The notes beneath the pieces are model-generated. The model was not told the DNA's origin. It did no database searches and saw nothing but the letters and a program-made list of their open reading frames with translations. A stretch of DNA of 9,610 nucleotides from UBA8886 sp963578705 (GTDB taxonomy: Archaea > Thermoplasmatota > Poseidoniia > MGIII > CG-Epi1). Shown piece by piece: positions 1 to 5,921 of this stretch (the first letter of the stretch is position 1; each line of letters starts with the position of its first letter). The position numbers and the translations under genes are program-made. The stretch spans positions 1 to 9,610 of the forward strand of contig CAUZDT010000046.1 of assembly GCA_963578705.1 (NCBI GenBank). Direction: 5' to 3'.

Positions 1-240
1 TATTTGAGGAAAGTATGCATGTTAAGGTGGCCAGCCTTACCGAAAAAACACAAAAGTTGAGGACAATCGCAATCCCCGACAAGAACAGACCACTTGGTGA
101 TTGTAGTGGCTAGTATTAACGGATTACGGACCAGTTGCGTTTATAGTTCGGTAACTATTACCCGAATTGATGACCGGGAGCGCATTTGGAGCATAAACAA
201 CCACCCGCTCGATGACAGTCAATATGGTTTAGGTTTGATC
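1..240. other. AT-richer stretch without a recognisable gene
   Basis: By hand count about 106 of 240 bases are G or C (44%), against 48 of the 60 bases at 301-360. A frame with no start in the window runs open from base 3 to a TAG at 109-111, and a GTG frame opens at 94, but neither peptide resembles a family I know, and the second frame continues out of phase into cmk. I looked for tRNA, 5S rRNA, SRP RNA and RNase P RNA landmarks and found no convincing set. It could be an intergenic region, an unrecognised RNA gene, the tail of a foreign gene or the remains of a mobile element. Confidence 0.5.
147..166. other. Short hairpin in the AT-richer region
   Basis: Bases TTCGGTAA (147-154) can pair with the strand at 158-166 (TTACCCGAA), giving eight base pairs, one bulged C and a CTA loop. 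It lies alone in the low-GC stretch, about 120 nt before cmk, and no T-run follows it. It may be part of a small RNA or a DNA-level element, or be chance; no function is claimed. Confidence 0.35.
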
Positions 241-251
241 GTCCGGGGGCG

Positions 252-275
252 GCGCCAGCCCCAAATAGCGCCAGC
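252..275 (+). promoter_or_regulatory. Candidate cmk promoter: AT box between direct repeats
   Basis: The only A/T run in this GC-rich leader is AAATA at 263-267, centred 25 nt before the cmk ATG, which is the distance expected for a TATA box of a leaderless archaeal transcript. Two copies of GCGCCAGC (252-259 and 268-275) flank it. The box is weak compared with the TATA-box consensus, and other T/A-rich stretches occur farther upstream (around 140-146 and 221-232), so the assignment is tentative. Confidence 0.35.
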
Positions 276-289
276 GCCGGTCGCCGGTA

Positions 290-811
290 ATGCTCGTAAC
301 CATCTCGGGGCTGCCCGGCTCCGGCACGACGACCGCCGGCCGGCTGCTCGCCGACGCGCTCGGCTGGGAGTTCCAGTCGAGCGGCGAGCTGTTTCGCAGC
401 ATGGCTGACGCGCGGGGCGTGAGCCTGGCGGAGTTCGGCGCGCTCGCCGAGAACGACGAGCGTATCGACCGCGAGCTCGACGAGCGCGCGGTGACACTGA
501 TGCGCGGCGGCGGCGGGTTGGTGATGGAAGGGCGGCTCGCCGGCTGGATGGCGTTTCGCAATGCCTTCGGCGAAGCCCGCGTCTGGCTCGAATCAGACGC
601 GGTGACGCGCGCGCGGCGCGTCACCGACCGCGACGGCGGCTCCGCCAGCGAGCAGCAGGCGACGATGGCGGTACGCGAAACCTCCGAAGCGGCGCGGTAT
701 CGCGATTATTACGACATCGACATTGGCATGCGCGAGCCCTACACGCTACTCATCGACTCGGGCGCCGTAGCGCCCGACGCAATCGTCGCGCGCATTCGGG
801 AGGTGCTCTGA
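290..811 (+). CDS. cmk: Cytidylate kinase, archaeal type
   Basis: This 173-residue P-loop kinase is predicted to phosphorylate CMP (and dCMP) to the diphosphate with ATP in the cytoplasm, feeding nucleotide salvage and synthesis. The N-terminus is a beta strand followed by the nucleotide loop GLPGSGTTT (residues 7-15). The usual P-loop lysine is a threonine, which I recall as a normal feature of several archaeal cytidylate kinases, for example in Pyrococcus. A small-kinase pattern follows: SSGELFRSMA (about 30-39), then an acidic segment and EGRLAGW (about 80-86). The length fits the archaeal family, shorter than bacterial Cmk. The ATG at 290 puts the first strand at the expected place and has no Shine-Dalgarno sequence. 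The gene shares one base with cbf5; a cmk-cbf5 pair is common in archaea near ribosomal protein genes. Confidence 0.9.
   Translation: MLVTISGLPGSGTTTAGRLLADALGWEFQSSGELFRSMADARGVSLAEFGALAENDERIDRELDERAVTLMRGGGGLVMEGRLAGWMAFRNAFGEARVWLESDAVTRARRVTDRDGGSASEQQATMAVRETSEAARYRDYYDIDIGMREPYTLLIDSGAVAPDAIVARIREVL
798..805 (+). promoter_or_regulatory. Strong Shine-Dalgarno for cbf5
   Basis: GGGAGGTG lies five bases before the ATG at 811, inside the last codons of cmk. It fixes the cbf5 start and contrasts with the absence of such a site before cmk. Confidence 0.75.
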
Positions 812-1797
812 TGGCACGCGCCCGCAAGCCACACGATGGCATGCTGGCGGTCGCGGACGCCGACGCGGGGCCGTTCGGCTCCCCACCCGGCGAGCGGGAC
901 GCGGCGCAGCTGCTCGAGTCGTCGGTGGTCGTCATCGACAAGCCGGCCGGGCCGACCTCGCACCAGGTCGCCGCGTGGGTGCGCGACATGCTCGGGGTGG
1001 GGCAAGCTGGGCATGGGGGGACGCTCGACCCGCAGGTGACCGGCGTGCTGCCGGTCGCGGTCGGCCGCGCGACACGCGCTCTGCGGGTGATGCAGGAGTC
1101 GCGCAAGGAATACATCTGCGTCATGGCGCACGCACAGCCCGTGGCGGAAGACGCATTGCGCGAGCAATTCACGAAATTCACTGGACCGCTGTTCCAGGTG
1201 CCGCCCAAACAGGCCGCCGTCAAACGGCAGCTGCGCGTGCGACGCATTTACGAGCTGGAGCTGCTCGAGCACGCCGGCCGCGAATCGCTCTTCAGGGTCG
1301 CCTGCGAAGGTGGCACCTACATTCGCAACCTATGCCACGATATCGGCCGCATCCTCGACAGCGGCTCGAGCATGGCGCAGCTGCGCCGCAGCGCCTCGGG
1401 GCCGTTCGGCGAAGGCGACGCGGTGCCGCTGGTGGCGCTGCGCGACGCGTTCGCCGCGCATACCGCGGGCGACAGCGCACCGCTATGCGGACTGCTGCGG
1501 CCGCTCGAAGAACTGCTCGGCGAGTTGCCGCGGATGGAGCTCAAAGACAGCGCGGTCGACGCGGTCTGCCACGGCGCCGACCTCGGCGGCCCGGGCGTCA
1601 CCGCCGTTTCCAGCAGACTGCGGCGCGGGCAGCTGGTGGCGCTCATGACGTTGCGCGGCGAAGCGGTCGCACTGGCGCGCGCGACGCGCCACGCCGACGA
1701 AATGGCCGGGGCGGAAGGCATCGTGGCGCGGCTCGAGCGGGTGCTGATGGAGCGCTCAACCTACCCGCGGCAATGGAAGTCGCGCACGCGGAAGTAG
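811..1797 (+). CDS. cbf5: tRNA/rRNA pseudouridine synthase Cbf5 (archaeal TruB family)
   Basis: This 328-residue protein is the predicted catalytic subunit of archaeal H/ACA ribonucleoproteins, converting uridine to pseudouridine in rRNA under guide-RNA direction, and probably making tRNA Psi55. The family signature is clear: DKPAGPTSHQV (43-53), then GHGGTLDPQVTGVLP (67-81) with catalytic Asp73. Further TruB motifs are VKRQLRVRRIYELELLE (137-153), EGGTYIRNLCHDIG (166-179) and AQLRRSASGPF (189-199). A PUA RNA-binding domain follows (about 241-314), and the basic tail ends in K-rich residues. The 35-odd residues before the catalytic domain fit Cbf5 rather than bacterial TruB. It begins in a TGATG overlap with cmk behind a strong Shine-Dalgarno sequence, so the two are probably translated together. 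Its Nop10, Gar1 and L7Ae partners are not in the window. Confidence 0.93.
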   Translation: MARARKPHDGMLAVADADAGPFGSPPGERDAAQLLESSVVVIDKPAGPTSHQVAAWVRDMLGVGQAGHGGTLDPQVTGVLPVAVGRATRALRVMQESRKEYICVMAHAQPVAEDALREQFTKFTGPLFQVPPKQAAVKRQLRVRRIYELELLEHAGRESLFRVACEGGTYIRNLCHDIGRILDSGSSMAQLRRSASGPFGEGDAVPLVALRDAFAAHTAGDSAPLCGLLRPLEELLGELPRMELKDSAVDAVCHGADLGGPGVTAVSSRLRRGQLVALMTLRGEAVALARATRHADEMAGAEGIVARLERVLMERSTYPRQWKSRTRK

Positions 1798-1798
1798 C

Positions 1799-1805
1799 TT
1801 AATTA
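1799..1805 (+). promoter_or_regulatory. TATA-like box for the ccmC-fen1 unit
   Basis: TTAATTA starts one base after the cbf5 stop codon and is centred 24 nt before the GTG at 1826 (27 nt before the ATG at 1829). It is the only A/T-rich run nearby. The spacing predicts a leaderless or nearly leaderless mRNA starting at ccmC. Confidence 0.55.
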
Positions 1806-1825
1806 GCGGTGCAGGGTCGCGCGGC

Positions 1826-2524
1826 GTGATGAAGTCGCACTCGATTACCGGCGCGCTCGGCGCGACGGGGTTCGTGCTGGTGCTGCTGACACTCTGGCAG
1901 GGGTTGCTGGTCATGCCGCCGGCGCGCTTCTTCACCGCGCCCAACGCGCAGCGGCTCTTCTACCTGCACGTCCCGTCGGGGCTGATGGCCTACCTGGCGT
2001 TCATGCTGGTCGTCGCCGGCAGCGGCTGGTGGCTCTGGAAGCGCACCCCGCAAAGCGACCGGCTGGCGCGCTGCGCCGCCGAACTGGGCGTCGTCTTCGG
2101 CGCGATGTCGCTCGCGTCAGGGACCTTCTGGATGCGAGCCGAGTGGGGGGCCGACATCGTGATGCGCTTCTTCAGCGACATGCGACTGGCGACGACGCTG
2201 GCAATGTGGCTGCTGCTCGTGGCATACATCGCCTGGCGGCGGCAGCCCGACTCGGAAGCGGTGCGGCGCGGCGCGGCCATCGTCGGGATGCTCGGCGTCA
2301 TCTCGGTGCCGCTCTCGTATCTTTCGTCGCGCTTCCTGCGCTCCGACCATCCCGTAATAATAGGCACCAACGACCAGGATGCACTGGCACCCGAAATGCG
2401 GCTGGTGCTCTACGCCGGCCTGCTGGGCTTCCTGCTGCTCTTCATCGCGCTGCTGCGCACGCGGCTCGAGCTGGAGCGGCTAGAGGAAGAGCTGCTGGCG
2501 GTGCGACTGGAGGGCGCCGCATGA
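1826..2524 (+). CDS. ccmC: Cytochrome c maturation protein CcmC, divergent
   Basis: This 232-residue integral membrane protein of the heme-handling CcmC/CcmF family is predicted to hand heme to CcmE on the outer face of the membrane. About six hydrophobic segments are visible (roughly 9-30, 47-70, 84-100, 123-137, 149-167, 192-211). Both expected heme-ligand histidines are present: His48 in YLHVPSG, and His175 in SSRFLRSDHP, which follows the VPLSYLSS segment. The family region GTFWMRAEWG (99-108) is present and DMRLAT (118-123) matches the end of the WWD motif. The tryptophans of WGxxWxWD are missing and the loop between is about four residues longer. The C-terminus (212-232) is charged and probably helical. 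The start is either GTG 1826 or the next codon, ATG 1829. The end overlaps the next gene by ATGA. Confidence 0.85.
   Translation: MMKSHSITGALGATGFVLVLLTLWQGLLVMPPARFFTAPNAQRLFYLHVPSGLMAYLAFMLVVAGSGWWLWKRTPQSDRLARCAAELGVVFGAMSLASGTFWMRAEWGADIVMRFFSDMRLATTLAMWLLLVAYIAWRRQPDSEAVRRGAAIVGMLGVISVPLSYLSSRFLRSDHPVIIGTNDQDALAPEMRLVLYAGLLGFLLLFIALLRTRLELERLEEELLAVRLEGAA
2509..2514 (+). promoter_or_regulatory. Shine-Dalgarno for the CcmD-like gene
   Basis: GGAGGG sits six bases before the ATG at 2521, within the end of ccmC. It supports that start over the longer open frame that extends upstream inside ccmC. Confidence 0.7.
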
Positions 2525-3048
2525 ACGGCGCCCGCGTCGCGCTGGCACTCGCACTGGCGCTGCTACTGCTGCCGTCCGCGGCCGCCGAGACAGTGACGCT
2601 CGCCGACGGGGACGCCAGTGTTAGTGTGAGTTACGACCCGGTCTTCCGCACCGGTGAGGCATGGTTCATCGACCTTGAAGTCGAGAACGGCGACGGCTAC
2701 ACGGTCGAGGCCGAATTTTCGGGCGCCGAACCGCGCTCGAAAGCGCTGCCGGCCGCTGGCGGAGCCAGCTTCTCGTTCCCCGGCGCGACCTTCCACGGCG
2801 AGGCGTTCAACGTCCCGCTCGAGCTGCGGCTGCTCCGCGACGGAAATGTGGTCGCCAACACGACGGTCGAGATTGACGTCAGCGTCCCCCCGGCGGAGGA
2901 CCTGCTCTGGCTCTGGGGCGGAATGACGGTCTTCTGGCTCGGCATCGCGGGCTACGCCGGCTGGCTCCACCGCCGGCAGGCGGAGCTGCGGCGGCAGCTG
3001 GAAAGCCATATTGCTGCCGCCCCCGATGGAGGGGAAGATGGAGACTGA
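2521..3048 (+). CDS. Secreted beta-rich protein with CcmD-like membrane tail
   Basis: This 175-residue protein has no close relative that I recognise as a whole. Residues 1-23 form a signal peptide (hydrophobic run of Ala/Leu, then PSAAAET). Residues 24-124 alternate hydrophobic and polar residues like an immunoglobulin-like beta sandwich, with no Cys or heme motif. Residues 127-148 form one membrane helix (LLWLWGGMTVFWLGIAGYAG), followed by RRQAELRRQLE and an acidic end. A Trp/Tyr-rich helix followed by a basic, leucine-containing cytoplasmic tail is the pattern of CcmD, the small protein that links CcmC and CcmE in System I, and the gene lies exactly between ccmC and ccmE. I infer a CcmD fused behind an external domain. 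The alternative is an unrelated anchored accessory protein. The start is fixed by the signal peptide, a Shine-Dalgarno sequence and the ATGA overlap with ccmC. Confidence 0.7.
   Translation: MNGARVALALALALLLLPSAAAETVTLADGDASVSVSYDPVFRTGEAWFIDLEVENGDGYTVEAEFSGAEPRSKALPAAGGASFSFPGATFHGEAFNVPLELRLLRDGNVVANTTVEIDVSVPPAEDLLWLWGGMTVFWLGIAGYAGWLHRRQAELRRQLESHIAAAPDGGEDGD
3028..3034 (+). promoter_or_regulatory. Shine-Dalgarno that selects the ccmE start
   Basis: GGAGGGG lies three bases before the ATG at 3038 (five if only GGAGG is counted). It favours that start over the in-frame start at 3011 and the ATG at 3026. Confidence 0.65.
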
Positions 3049-3439
3049 ACGGCGCACGCGGCGGCCGCTACCAACCTGGGCCAAGGGGCTGCTGGCACTC
3101 GCGATTCTCGTCGCGACCGGTGCGGCCGCATTCTACTCGGTTGACGAGCAAGTCGACTACATTTCCGTGGAGACCGCAGTCAGCGGCGAATACTACGCGG
3201 GCGAACGTATCCAAGTCCACGGCGTCGTGCTCAACTGGACTCGCGAAGACATCGAACTGGTTGAGGGCGACTACACGCTGCGCATCGACCTGGGAGGCGT
3301 AATTATTCCCGACACCTTCGCCGAGGACAAGGGCGCTACGATTACCGGCACGCTGGTCGAAGTCGATGGCGCGCTGATGCTGCGCGCCGAAATCATCCAG
3401 ATGGGCTGCCCTTCGAAATACGAACCGGCCGAGGCATGA
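3038..3439 (+). CDS. ccmE: Heme chaperone CcmE, CxxxY type
   Basis: This 133-residue membrane-anchored chaperone should bind heme covalently outside the cell membrane and pass it to apocytochrome c. A basic N-terminus (1-16) precedes one membrane anchor (about 17-34). A small OB-fold beta barrel follows: VDYISVETAVSG (39-50), ERIQVHGVVLNW (56-67) and ATITGTLVEVDGALML (100-115). It ends with GCPSKYEPAEA. The motif Cys124-x-x-x-Tyr128 replaces the HxxxY of E. coli CcmE, which is the known variant of archaea and some sulfate reducers. The tail is short, stopping five residues after Tyr128. The barrel is otherwise ordinary. The start at 3038 is chosen by the Shine-Dalgarno sequence; it overlaps the previous gene by 11 nt, or 38 nt if 3011 is used. 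The stop overlaps rtcB by ATGA. CcmF and CcmA/B are not seen here. Confidence 0.88.
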   Translation: METERRTRRPLPTWAKGLLALAILVATGAAAFYSVDEQVDYISVETAVSGEYYAGERIQVHGVVLNWTREDIELVEGDYTLRIDLGGVIIPDTFAEDKGATITGTLVEVDGALMLRAEIIQMGCPSKYEPAEA

Positions 3440-4869
3440 GGGAGCAGCTGCGCCCCGCCGGCGAAGGCGTCTTCGAGCTGCCGCAGCAGGGCGACATGCG
3501 CGTTCCTGGCAGAATATATTCGACGCCCGAACTGCTGGCGCACCCGGGGATGGACTCGGCGCTACAGCAGGTTGCCAACGTCGCGACGCTGCCAGGAATC
3601 GTCGACGCCAGCCTGGCGATGCCGGACATCCACTGGGGCTACGGCTTCCCAATTGGCGGCGTCGCCGCCTTCGACCCCGCTGAAGGCGGCGTCGTTTCGC
3701 CGGGCGGGGTCGGTTTCGACATCAACTGCGGTGTGCGGCTGCTGCGTACTGATCTTGAACTGGGCGACGTCCAGCCGCAACAGAGGGAGCTGGTTGACGA
3801 ACTTTTCAAGCGCGTCCCGTCCGGCCTGGGCTCGAAGAGCCCGCTGGCGCTCTCGAACCGCGAGCTGGACTCCGTGCTCGAGCGCGGTGCGCAGTGGGCC
3901 GCCGAGGAGGGGTATCTCTGGGACCGCGACGTCGAGGTGCTCGAGGAGCGCGGGGCGCTCGACGTGGCGCAGCCGGAACAGGTCTCCGACTTCGCGCGCA
4001 AGCGCGGCCGCAAGCAAGTCGGTTCTTTGGGTAGCGGCAACCACTTTCTTGAATTGCAGGTCGTCGAGGAAATCTTCGACGACGCAGCCGCGAAGGCGTT
4101 CGGGCTGCGCGAGGGGCAGGTGGCGGTGATGATGCACACCGGCTCGCGCGGTTGCGGCCACCAAGTGTGCCAGGACCATCTCGAGTGCGTCATGGACGCG
4201 TCGAAGGATGCAGGCATCGAGCTCGCCGACCGGCAGCTGGCGTGCGCGCCGCTCGAATCTCAAGCGGCGCGCAATTACGTCGGTGCGATGTCGGCCGCCG
4301 CCAACTACGCCTGGGCCAACCGCTCGATGATTACGCACTTCACCCGCCAGGCGTTCACACAGGTCTTCGGCACCGAGGCTGAATCGCTCGGGCTGGAGAC
4401 GGTCTACGACGTCGCGCACAACATCGCCAAGCTCGAGCAGCACGGCGGCCGCGAAGTGTGCGTCCACCGCAAGGGCGCCACGCGCGCGTTCCCGCCCGGC
4501 TCAGACGAAATCCCGGCGCAATACCGCGACGTCGGCCAGCCGTTGCTGGTACCGGGCGACATGGGCAGCGCGTCGTGGGTGCTCGCGGGCGCCGAGGGCG
4601 CGATGCGCGACACGTTCGGGTCGGCCTGCCACGGCGCCGGACGCGCGATGGGGCGCAAGGCGGCGGCGCGCAAGTTTGACTCGAAGCGGCTAATCCGGGA
4701 TTTATGGCAGAAACAGCGCATCTACGTCCGCGCCCGCTCCCCGCGCGTCGCGGCGGAGGAGGCGCCGGGTGCCTACAAGGACGTCTCACAGGTAGTCGAA
4801 GTGTGCCACCGGGCAGGGCTGGCGCGCAAGGTAGCGCGCATGCGGCCGCTCGGCGTCGTGAAGGGCTGA
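3436..4869 (+). CDS. rtcB: RNA-splicing ligase RtcB
   Basis: This 477-residue ligase joins RNA 2',3'-cyclic phosphate (or 3'-phosphate) ends to 5'-OH ends using GTP and Mn2+; in archaea it seals tRNA exons after intron removal. All key elements are visible and sit nearly at the positions of Pyrococcus RtcB: DIHWGYGFPIGG (64-75), Asp95 and Cys98 in GVGFDINCGVR, His203 in GSGNHFLE, His234 in MMHTGSRGCGHQ and His328 in AHNIAKLEQH. HRKGATRAFPPG (344-355) and GDMGSASWVLAG (374-385) follow, then the nucleophile His399 in CHGAGRAMGRK and the terminal Lys476 that holds the guanylate. Nothing is missing and the length is normal. It starts in an ATGA overlap with ccmE with only a weak GAGG before it, so translational coupling is likely. 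A separate Archease gene is not seen. Confidence 0.96.
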   Translation: MREQLRPAGEGVFELPQQGDMRVPGRIYSTPELLAHPGMDSALQQVANVATLPGIVDASLAMPDIHWGYGFPIGGVAAFDPAEGGVVSPGGVGFDINCGVRLLRTDLELGDVQPQQRELVDELFKRVPSGLGSKSPLALSNRELDSVLERGAQWAAEEGYLWDRDVEVLEERGALDVAQPEQVSDFARKRGRKQVGSLGSGNHFLELQVVEEIFDDAAAKAFGLREGQVAVMMHTGSRGCGHQVCQDHLECVMDASKDAGIELADRQLACAPLESQAARNYVGAMSAAANYAWANRSMITHFTRQAFTQVFGTEAESLGLETVYDVAHNIAKLEQHGGREVCVHRKGATRAFPPGSDEIPAQYRDVGQPLLVPGDMGSASWVLAGAEGAMRDTFGSACHGAGRAMGRKAAARKFDSKRLIRDLWQKQRIYVRARSPRVAAEEAPGAYKDVSQVVEVCHRAGLARKVARMRPLGVVKG

Positions 4870-4870
4870 C

Positions 4871-5887
4871 ATGGGCATCAAGCTCGGCTCGATTATCCCA
4901 GCAATGCCCATCGAGCTGGCGCAGCTGCGCGGGCAGCGGCTGGCGGTCGACGGCTACAACCTGCTCTACCAGTTTCTGGCATCCATTCGGCAGCGCGACG
5001 GGATGCCGCTCGCCGACGCGCAGGGGAACACGACGTCGCATCTTTCGGGGCTGTTTTTCCGGCTCTCGGCACTCGCTGCCGAGGGGCTGCGCTTCTGCCT
5101 GATTTTCGACGGGAAGCCGCACGCGCTCAAGAAGCGCGTGCTCGACGAGCGGCGCGACCGCAAAATCAAGGCGCAGGCGGAGTGGGAAGCGGCGCTCGCC
5201 GCGGGCGATCTGGTGAAGGCGCGCACCAAGGCACAGCAAACTTCGCGGCTGACCCCCGAAATGGTCACCGAAACGCAGGAGCTGCTCGACGCACTCGGAC
5301 TGCCGTGGGTCACCGCGCCGTCGGAGGGCGAAGCGCAGGCAGCGGCGATGATGGCGGCGGGCGTGGTCGATGCAGCGGTCTCGCAGGATTTCGACACGCT
5401 GCTCTTCGGGGCGCCACGGCTGCTGCGCAACCTGACCGTCTCGGGCCGCCGCAAGCTCCCCGGCCGGCAGGCGTGGGTTGAAGTCAACCCGGAGGAGCTG
5501 ACACTCGCTGGCGCCATCGAGGCGACGCAGCTTTCGCACGAGCAGCTAGTCGACATGGCCATCCTGATGGGGACCGACTTCAACCCCGGCATCCACGGCA
5601 TCGGCCCGAAGAAAGGGCTGAAGCTACTGCGCGAGCTTGGTAGCGCCGAGGCGGCACTGGCGAAGCTGGGGCACAAGGTCGACAACTTGGATGAGCTGCG
5701 GCAGCTCTTCCTAAACCACCCGTCGGTCGAGTTCGCGCCGACGTGGGGCGAGCCGCGGCGCGGACGCGTCATGGAGCTGCTCTGCGAACGCCACGGCTTT
5801 TCACGCGCGCGGGTCGGCACCGCTCTCGAAAAATTCACGCAACCGCCGCCGCCCATGGGCCAGCAGGCGACGCTAGTCGATTTCTGA
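4871..5887 (+). CDS. fen: Flap endonuclease 1 (FEN1)
   Basis: This 338-residue structure-specific 5' nuclease removes flaps and RNA primers during Okazaki fragment processing and repair. It begins MGIKLGSII, as typical FEN1 does after its initiator. The metal-binding acidic residues are in place: Asp27 in AVDGYNLLYQFL, Asp80 in LIFDGKPH, Glu152 and Glu154 in SEGEAQAA, Asp173 and Asp175 in SQDFDTLLFG, and Asp236 in MGTDFNPG. A helix-hairpin-helix, GIHGIGPKKGLKLL (240-253), follows. The protein ends QQATLVDF, a PCNA-interacting (PIP) motif with one terminal Phe, where two aromatics are more common. One base separates it from rtcB, and a GAAGGG before the ATG at 4871 can act as ribosome-binding site. 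It is the last gene of the ccmC unit; no T-rich terminator is seen after it. Confidence 0.96.
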   Translation: MGIKLGSIIPAMPIELAQLRGQRLAVDGYNLLYQFLASIRQRDGMPLADAQGNTTSHLSGLFFRLSALAAEGLRFCLIFDGKPHALKKRVLDERRDRKIKAQAEWEAALAAGDLVKARTKAQQTSRLTPEMVTETQELLDALGLPWVTAPSEGEAQAAAMMAAGVVDAAVSQDFDTLLFGAPRLLRNLTVSGRRKLPGRQAWVEVNPEELTLAGAIEATQLSHEQLVDMAILMGTDFNPGIHGIGPKKGLKLLRELGSAEAALAKLGHKVDNLDELRQLFLNHPSVEFAPTWGEPRRGRVMELLCERHGFSRARVGTALEKFTQPPPPMGQQATLVDF

Positions 5888-5889
5888 AG

Positions 5890-5897
5890 ATTTTAAG
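5890..5897 (+). promoter_or_regulatory. TATA-like box for comA-comB
   Basis: ATTTTAAG begins three bases after the fen1 stop and is centred about 28 nt before the GTG start of comA at 5922. It is the only A/T-rich run in the 34-nt gap, and no well-placed Shine-Dalgarno sequence follows (a GAGG at 5904-5907 is 14 nt away), so a leaderless transcript is predicted. Confidence 0.55.
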
Positions 5898-5921
5898 TAG
5901 TTCGAGGCGGTTGTACGAGCC

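Noticed and set aside
160..220. C/D box guide RNA (TTGATGA at 167-173)
   Set aside because: A box C-like word exists but no box D (CTGA) or terminal stem at the proper distance was found.
1..240. RNase P RNA, because of GAGGAAAGT at 6-14
   Set aside because: The match resembles one conserved block of RNase P RNA, but the other conserved blocks, including the AGA-x-x-x-ATGA-type block and the 3' pairing partner, were not found.
308..334. P-loop of Cmk lacks the usual lysine (GSGTTT)
   Set aside because: At first it looked like a damaged kinase, but I recall the same Thr-type loop in other archaeal cytidylate kinases, so it is a family trait.
94..408. Open frame from GTG 94
   Set aside because: The first half has no recognisable family and the second half is an off-frame reading of the certain cmk gene; no ribosome-binding site.
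2029..3048. Longer protein of 339 residues ending at 3048
   Set aside because: The first 164 residues are an off-frame reading of ccmC; the signal peptide and Shine-Dalgarno sequence place the true start at 2521.
4355..5539. Long open frame on the reverse strand (394 codons)
   Set aside because: It is antisense to rtcB and fen1, both certain. GC-rich DNA creates long empty antisense frames; the peptide is Arg/Ala/Pro-rich without any motif.
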